Assembly: GCA_015486015.1 (NCBI GenBank)
Contig: WFSL01000010.1
Location: forward strand, 41,540 to 105,539
DNA: 64,000 nucleotides
Source: Aquificota bacterium
GTDB lineage: Bacteria > Thermosulfidibacterota > Thermosulfidibacteria > Thermosulfidibacterales > B14-G1
Direction of reading: 5' to 3'
Shown: positions 59,403 to 64,000 of the stretch, piece by piece
How positions within the stretch are numbered: the stretch's first letter is position 1
How the letters are laid out: each line of letters begins with the position of its first letter
The notes under the pieces: model-generated
The model's input: the letters and a program-made list of their open reading frames with translations, nothing else
Database searches by the model: none
What the model was told of the DNA's origin: nothing
Position numbers and translations under genes: made by a program

Positions 59403-61016
59403 ATGAGCGGGGAGTTTGAGAGGATGTTTAACGAGGATTTCACCTACTTGAAGGCCTTTATGCGGAGTGTGACACACTATCCTGATGAGAGGGCCCTTAC
59501 GTGCACCACTCGGGATCGAAGCTGGACCTACCGGGAGCTCAATGAGGAGGCAAACCGCCTTGCGCATACCATCCTCTCTGAAGATGTGACGGGTGAGGAT
59601 GTAGTGATGTGTTGTCTGTTTAATACTGCGGAGTTCGTGTTCTGTTGGATTGGGACCCAGAAGGCAGGAGTGGTTTTCTCTCCCATCAATTTCAGGCTTG
59701 CGCCAGGAGAGATCGCTCTCCATATAGAGGACAGCTTGCCAAAGGTCTTCATTTACGACTCAGACCTGAGGGATACGGTGAAAGAGGCTCTGGCCATGAG
59801 TCACCACAAACCCAAGAGAGTGGTCTCGGTTGGTGAAGGTGAACCTCTGCCTGGGGCTGTTCGGTACGAGGATTATGTGGCATCTGGTTCGACGGAGGAC
59901 GTGGAGGCCAATCCCAAGGGCCCCTTTGATGAGATAGTGCGTTTGTACACCTCTGGCACCACAGGCTTACCCAAGGGGGTTCCTTTAAACAACATATGCA
60001 ACCTGATGAGGAGCTATGATGTGCTGATCCATTTCCCCTTAGGTCCCAAAGACAAGACCATGAACATGACCCCATGGTTCCATGCAGGAGGACTTCATAG
60101 TGGGGGTCCGTGCCCCACCCTTCACGCTGGTGGCGAGATTGTGGGACTGAAGACTTTCAATCCCAAGGTGGTTCTCGACTGTGTTGAGCGCTATGGCCTT
60201 ACCTTCCTTATTGGTGCACCGGTGAGCTTGGAGCTCCTCTCTCAGGTGCAGGCGAAGCAACCCAGGGATTTGAGCACTTTAAGGGGGATCGTCAGCATGG
60301 GTGCCCCCCTCTATAGGGAGGCCTGCATTCGCTATCAGAAGCTTTTGACCCCCAATATCTTCAATGGGTATGGCACCACCGAGACCTTCTGGAATACCTT
60401 CTTGAGGCCCTATGATCTTCCGGACAAGGCGGGGACTGCTGGACGCCCTTGCACCGATGATCTGGTGAGGGTAGTGAAGATTCGGGAGGGTCTGGAACAT
60501 GCAGAGCCTGATGATCTTGTTGCTCGCAATGGAAAAGAGGAAGGGGAGGTGATCATAAGGTCTCTAAAGGCCCCTTACATGTATTACAATAGGCCTGAGG
60601 AGGACAAGAAACAGTATTATAAGGGGTGGTATTATACCAAGGATGTTGCAACATGGGATGAGGAGGGATACATCACTATATGTGGCCGCAGGGATGACAT
60701 GATAATATGTGAAGGTGAGAACATCCATCCATCCCAGATAGAGGCTATCATAAATGAGCATCCGAAGGTGGCTGATTCTGTGGTTGTCGGGGTGCCAGAC
60801 CCTGTGAAGGGGGAGGTAGTTGCAGCCTTTGTGAAGCCCGATGATCCTACCCTCACACCGAAGGAGCTCTCCCAGTTCCTGACAAAGCACCCTGGATTAG
60901 CTAAGTTCAAGAGACCCAAGTATATAAAGATGGTGGAGGAGCTGCCTCTTACTGCTACCGGTAAAAAGAAGCACTTTGTGGCCCGTGAGCTTGCAATTCA
61001 GGAATTCAAGAAGTGA
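59403..61016 (+). CDS. AMP-dependent acyl-CoA synthetase/ligase
   Basis: This is an adenylating ligase of 537 residues. YTSGTTGLPKGVP is the phosphate-binding loop, NGYGTTETFWNTF the A5 region, and ICEGENIHPSQIEA and the lysine in LTATGKKKH the late motifs. It joins CoA to a carboxylic acid through an acyl-adenylate. GGAGG precedes ATG 59403, and it lies 31 bases after FabF. Substrate unknown. Confidence 0.9.
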   Translation: MSGEFERMFNEDFTYLKAFMRSVTHYPDERALTCTTRDRSWTYRELNEEANRLAHTILSEDVTGEDVVMCCLFNTAEFVFCWIGTQKAGVVFSPINFRLAPGEIALHIEDSLPKVFIYDSDLRDTVKEALAMSHHKPKRVVSVGEGEPLPGAVRYEDYVASGSTEDVEANPKGPFDEIVRLYTSGTTGLPKGVPLNNICNLMRSYDVLIHFPLGPKDKTMNMTPWFHAGGLHSGGPCPTLHAGGEIVGLKTFNPKVVLDCVERYGLTFLIGAPVSLELLSQVQAKQPRDLSTLRGIVSMGAPLYREACIRYQKLLTPNIFNGYGTTETFWNTFLRPYDLPDKAGTAGRPCTDDLVRVVKIREGLEHAEPDDLVARNGKEEGEVIIRSLKAPYMYYNRPEEDKKQYYKGWYYTKDVATWDEEGYITICGRRDDMIICEGENIHPSQIEAIINEHPKVADSVVVGVPDPVKGEVVAAFVKPDDPTLTPKELSQFLTKHPGLAKFKRPKYIKMVEELPLTATGKKKHFVARELAIQEFKK

Positions 61017-61047
61017 GGGATGCTTTGTGGGGTGTCAGCTTACCCAT

Positions 61048-62127
61048 TTACAACCTCCCTCTCAGTAGGAGATCTTGGCCGATGCGTTTGTAGGTCACCT
61101 TCTTTAGCTTCATGGCCTGTTTTACGCTCCTTAAGCCCAGGTCCCTTACTGGGGAGCGGCCTACTCCTAAGAAGATGGGGGCTATGAAGATGTAGATCTC
61201 GTCGGCCAAGCCCTCTTTTAGAAAGGAGGTGATAACTTTGCCTCCTCCCTCTACTAAGAGTTGAGCTATCCCCTTTTTGCCTAATTCCCTGAGTGCTGCT
61301 TTCAGGGGTATCTTTCCATCGGCATCCCTCAAGGCTATCACCTCTATTCCCCGCTCCCTAAGGGCTGCTATCTTTCCCCTTTTTTCTTCAGAGGTAAAAA
61401 TTAAGGTAGGGGGTGGGGTGGTGAATAAATTCAAATCCATGGGTAGGCTGAGAGAAGTATCAAGCACCACCCTAAGGGGGTTCTTTCCCTTTACCAGCCG
61501 GACGGTTAGCCGGGGGTTGTCCAGAGCTGCTGTTTCCCTGCCGATTAGAATGGCATCGCTCTCGGCCCTAAGGCGATGGGTGTGCCTCAAGGCCTGAGGG
61601 CCACTAATCCACTGGGAATGGCCAGAAGCTGTGGCTATGCTGCCATCCAGGGATTGGGCCCATTTAAGGATCACCCAGGGTAGACCTGTTGTGACCCACT
61701 TGAAGAAGGCCCTGTTAAGATCCCGACACTCTTCTTCCAGTACCCCTACTTCCACCTGGATACCAGCAGAGCGCAGGATTCCTATGCCCTTTCCAGCTAC
61801 TAAGGGATTGGGGTCCAGGGTCCCTACCACTACTCGCTTTATTCCCGCATGGATGATGGCCTCGGTACAAGGTGGGGTCTTGCCATAGTGGCAGCAGGGC
61901 TCCAGATTGACGTACATGGTAGCCCCAGGGGCCTTCCAGTTTAGCCTTTTCAGGACCTCTCGTTCAGCATGAAGATCGCCGAATCTTCGATGGTAACCCT
62001 TGGCCATGATCCGACCTTCTCCATCCACAACGACCGCACCCACCATAGGGTTGGGACTCACCCAGCCAGCTCCACGCCTGGCCAGCTTTAGGGCCAGCGC
62101 CATAAAATCCCTATCCTCCATCCTCAC
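61048..62127 (-). CDS. ribD: Riboflavin biosynthesis protein RibD (deaminase/reductase)
   Basis: This is a bifunctional enzyme of 359 residues. The N-terminal deaminase (about 1-145) has the zinc site HAER, PCCHYGKTPPC. The reductase domain (about 150-359) has KWAQSLDGSIAT and VEGGGKVITSFL. It catalyses two steps from the GTP-derived pyrimidine to ribitylaminouracil phosphate. No other rib genes are in the window. It is divergent from the peptidase gene by 38 bases. Confidence 0.95.
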   Translation of the reverse strand: MRMEDRDFMALALKLARRGAGWVSPNPMVGAVVVDGEGRIMAKGYHRRFGDLHAEREVLKRLNWKAPGATMYVNLEPCCHYGKTPPCTEAIIHAGIKRVVVGTLDPNPLVAGKGIGILRSAGIQVEVGVLEEECRDLNRAFFKWVTTGLPWVILKWAQSLDGSIATASGHSQWISGPQALRHTHRLRAESDAILIGRETAALDNPRLTVRLVKGKNPLRVVLDTSLSLPMDLNLFTTPPPTLIFTSEEKRGKIAALRERGIEVIALRDADGKIPLKAALRELGKKGIAQLLVEGGGKVITSFLKEGLADEIYIFIAPIFLGVGRSPVRDLGLRSVKQAMKLKKVTYKRIGQDLLLRGRL

Positions 62128-62165
62128 TCCTTTGCCTTGGTTTCACTTCGTTTTATCTTATTCTT

Positions 62166-63086
62166 ATGGCGGAGACAAAGTTGCAAAGGGGCATCAACCT
62201 TAAAGAGGTAGAGGAGCACCTTTGGGGCTTGGTAAATCACCTCGCTCTAACTATTGGCCCCAGGAGCCTGTATAGACCAGACAAATTAGAGGAGGCTTCT
62301 TCCTTTATTTGGGGACTTTTGGGGGAGTGGGGATTTTCTGTGGTGCCTCAGGAGTTCCAAGTGTGGAAAACCCCAGTGAGGAACCTGATAGCCTATCTCC
62401 ATGGTGCTCCAGAAAGGCCCTACTACCTTATTGGTGCCCACTACGACACAGTAAGCCACACCCCAGGAGCCGACGACAATGCCTCGGCTGTTGCTGTGGC
62501 CTTGGAGCTGGCCCATCTTATTGCCCAGGGTGTTTTAAAGTCGCTCAGTCCCCTGGCTATTGCCTTTTTCACTTTGGAGGAGCCCCCTACCTTCGGCACA
62601 CCCTTAATGGGCAGTCGGGTGTATGCTTCCTGGGCCCAGAGGGAGGGGCACGCCATTAAGGGGGCCTTGATCCTGGAGATGGTGGGTTACTACTGCCAGG
62701 AGGTGGGGTGTCAGAGATACCCACCCTTTCTTCGCCAGTTGATGGGGTTGCCCAAGAAAGGGGATTTCATTGGCATCATTGGTGATGGGAAATCTCGAAG
62801 ATTGGTAGAAAGGTTAAAGAGGGCATTTGAGATGAACCCTGCCTTACCTGTGCATGCACTGGTGGTACCTCTCAGGGGCTATCTGCTGCCAGCAACCCGC
62901 CTGTCGGATAACGCCTCATTCTGGGACAAGGGATACCCAGCCGTCATGATCACCGACACGGCATATTACAGAAATCCCAACTACCACACCTCTCGGGATA
63001 CCCCAGATACCTTGGACTACTCCGCCATGGCCCAACTGGTGAAAAGTCTGGCCTCTTTTCTCACTTTGTTCTGGAGGCCCCTGTGA
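62166..63086 (+). CDS. M28 family metallopeptidase
   Basis: This is an aminopeptidase-type di-zinc hydrolase of 306 residues. The metal residues are in GAHYDTV (His), PGADDNASA (Asp), FFTLEEPP (Glu pair), ILEMVGYY (Glu region) and NYHTSRDTPD (His). No signal peptide is visible, so it may be cytoplasmic. ATG 62166 has no good ribosome binding site, and the divergent ribD starts only 38 bases away. Confidence 0.85.
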   Translation: MAETKLQRGINLKEVEEHLWGLVNHLALTIGPRSLYRPDKLEEASSFIWGLLGEWGFSVVPQEFQVWKTPVRNLIAYLHGAPERPYYLIGAHYDTVSHTPGADDNASAVAVALELAHLIAQGVLKSLSPLAIAFFTLEEPPTFGTPLMGSRVYASWAQREGHAIKGALILEMVGYYCQEVGCQRYPPFLRQLMGLPKKGDFIGIIGDGKSRRLVERLKRAFEMNPALPVHALVVPLRGYLLPATRLSDNASFWDKGYPAVMITDTAYYRNPNYHTSRDTPDTLDYSAMAQLVKSLASFLTLFWRPL

Positions 63087-63096
63087 CTCTAAAGGG

Positions 63097-63124
63097 TTGA
63101 CTTATCGAAAATATTGTTTACAAT
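63097..63124 (+). promoter_or_regulatory. Candidate promoter of the GntR-type regulator
   Basis: TTGACT (63097-63102) and TACAAT (63119-63124) are 16 bases apart, 28 bases before the regulator ATG. Both match the sigma-70 pattern closely. Confidence 0.55.
63113..63124. promoter_or_regulatory. Candidate GntR operator (ATTGTTTACAAT)
   Basis: ATTGT-TT-ACAAT is a palindrome with a two-base centre and resembles the TTGTATACAA-type sites of FCD-subfamily GntR regulators. It covers the -10 box, so binding would repress the regulator and the gene downstream. Confidence 0.5.
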
Positions 63125-63152
63125 TAACAATAAACAGTTGGCAGGAGATGAA

Positions 63153-63824
63153 ATGGAAGTCTTAAGTGTAACTACAGCTGTTTTAGAGTACCTGAGGGAT
63201 AGGATCATATCTGGGGAGCTAAAGGCTGGACAGCGTCTGAGTGAGGCGGAATTGGCCACCAGCTTGGAAGTAAGCAGGGGTCCAATTCGGGAGGCCTTTA
63301 GGGTACTGGAAAAGGAACAACTGGTAGTGAGCTTTCCCAGGAGGGGTACCTTCGTATCTGAGGTCTCTGTTGAAGACTTCCTGGACCTATATCAAGCCAG
63401 GGAGATGCTTGAGTGCTATGCCATTGAGCTGCTAAAAGAGAGTGAAAAAAGAGAACTCTCTGAGGTGGAAGGGGCGCTGGATAAAACAGTTGATCTGCCT
63501 TTCCCTCCACCCGGAGACACCGAGGCAAAATTAAAGTATTTGAGGGCCTTTTCAAATTTCCACTTCAAGTTGGTAGAGGCGGCGGGTAACAAGAGGGTGA
63601 CAAAGTTTTACAGGGATATCTCCAACCATCTCCTTCGGTATCAGTTTATGTATGCTTACATCCCTGGGCTCACAAAAAACTCTCAGAAGGATCATACGCA
63701 GATCCTAAATCTCATCAAGGCGGGAGAGTATGACAAGGCCAAGGAGTTCTTGAGGGTACATATCAGATCCTTCGTGAAGTTGATGAAATCCTGGATGTTT
63801 GGTCCCAGAGAAAATCAGGGTTAG
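63153..63824 (+). CDS. GntR-family transcriptional regulator, FCD subfamily
   Basis: This is a DNA-binding regulator of about 223 residues. The winged helix-turn-helix (about 8-75) has DRIISGELKAGQRLSEAELA and VSRGPIREAFRVLEKEQLV. The FCD effector domain (about 80-215) has FHFKLVEAAGN, DHTQIL and FLRVHIRSF, whose histidines may bind a metal. ATG 63153 has AGGAG upstream. It is directly upstream of an MmgE/PrpD gene, which it probably controls together with itself through the palindrome at 63113-63124. Confidence 0.9.
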   Translation: MEVLSVTTAVLEYLRDRIISGELKAGQRLSEAELATSLEVSRGPIREAFRVLEKEQLVVSFPRRGTFVSEVSVEDFLDLYQAREMLECYAIELLKESEKRELSEVEGALDKTVDLPFPPPGDTEAKLKYLRAFSNFHFKLVEAAGNKRVTKFYRDISNHLLRYQFMYAYIPGLTKNSQKDHTQILNLIKAGEYDKAKEFLRVHIRSFVKLMKSWMFGPRENQG

Positions 63825-63834
63825 GAGGTTAAAT

Positions 63835-64000
63835 ATGGAAGGGAAAGAAATTACAAGGGAGTTTGCAGATTTTGTGGCAAGTATCCAGTTTTCAGGCCTA
63901 AGTAGTGAGGTAGTGGAGCAGGCCAAAGATTACATCCTGGATTGTATAGGTTGTACCATGGGAGGATACGCTGTACCGGAGGGTGTGCAGATTGCCAAAC
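63835..64000 (+). CDS. MmgE/PrpD family protein, 3' truncated by window edge
   Basis: Only the first 55 codons are visible. The start is ATG 63835 with TTAGGAGG upstream, ten bases after the GntR gene. Residues 9-39 (EFADFVASIQFSGLSSEVVEQAK in part, then DYILDCIGCTMGG) match the N-terminus of the MmgE/PrpD family (2-methylcitrate dehydratase, cis-aconitate-type and related). The substrate is unknown. A link to propionate metabolism is possible given the methylmalonyl-CoA genes. Confidence 0.8.
   Translation, partial: MEGKEITREFADFVASIQFSGLSSEVVEQAKDYILDCIGCTMGGYAVPEGVQIAK

Overview
This window looks like a piece of chromosome from an anaerobic, Gram-negative bacterium of the Desulfobacterota (former Deltaproteobacteria) type, possibly a thermophile. 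That placement is inference. It rests on futalosine-type menaquinone genes, lipid A/Kdo and heptose-type envelope genes, a propionyl-CoA carboxylase plus methylmalonyl-CoA mutase set, ferredoxin-dependent 2-oxoacid oxidoreductase subunits, many multiheme c-type cytochromes, a superoxide reductase/rubredoxin/flavodiiron protection set, and a short (199 residue) EF-Ts. Gene density is very high: no gene-free stretch exceeds 300 bases, and several convergent gene pairs end within a few bases of each other. I saw no tRNA or rRNA gene, CRISPR array, insertion sequence or phage gene.

Layout. 1-2513 (+): mqnE (cut by the window edge), mqnA and mqnC of the futalosine menaquinone pathway. 2510-11370 (-): ATP-type PEP carboxykinase with a UspA protein, a SpoU-family RNA methyltransferase, an amidohydrolase, a three-PAS hybrid histidine kinase, then a DUF1614 membrane protein, a PfkB sugar-phosphate kinase and an archaeal-type class I aldolase. 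11532-13251 (+): a seven-heme membrane-anchored cytochrome with a cytochrome b partner, ended by a clear terminator. 13379-21737 (+): cysS, an aminotransferase, a SAM hydrolase-like protein, then the translation operon prfB (with the programmed +1 frameshift), rpsB, tsf, pyrH, frr, a small ferredoxin and uppS. 21740-25510: thiDN, a crotonase, a transaldolase and rsmA. 25675-31010 (+): carboxyltransferase, biotin carboxylase, biotin carrier protein and the methylmalonyl-CoA mutase large subunit. 31106-39475 (+): a LysM lipoprotein, a structured intergenic stretch, and an envelope-sugar operon (kdsB, waaA, GmhA-like isomerase, split transketolase, 2-hydroxyacid dehydrogenase, SDR, glycosyltransferase 9). 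39486-47877 (-): gap, pgk, tpiA, secG, pheA, ctpA, a YibQ-like deacetylase, korB-like, korC-like and a ThiS/MoaD-like small protein.

48160-56878 (-) is the most unusual part. It reads, in transcription order, as a pentaheme cytochrome, an octaheme HAO-like cytochrome, a ferritin-like protein, a superoxide reductase, a second octaheme HAO-like cytochrome, a broken flavodiiron protein, a flavin reductase, a rubredoxin, a small exported protein, and a ferritin-like domain that seems to have been fused to a formate/nitrite-type channel. Three of these genes are disrupted. Two could be repaired by adding a single base, each time compatible with a G run. The third has lost about 0.4 kb. Either this island is decaying or the underlying assembly has errors here.

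56986-64000 holds a second 2-hydroxyacid dehydrogenase, a FabF-type ketosynthase, an acyl-CoA synthetase, ribD, an M28 peptidase, a GntR/FCD regulator with a candidate operator over its own promoter, and the start of an MmgE/PrpD gene.

Taken together, the central carbon genes (pckA, pfkB, aldolase, gap-pgk-tpiA, transaldolase, transketolase halves) can run glycolysis or gluconeogenesis and pentose/heptose interconversion. The CoA genes suggest propionate/methylmalonyl-CoA metabolism. The cytochrome and menaquinone genes indicate anaerobic respiration with periplasmic electron transfer.
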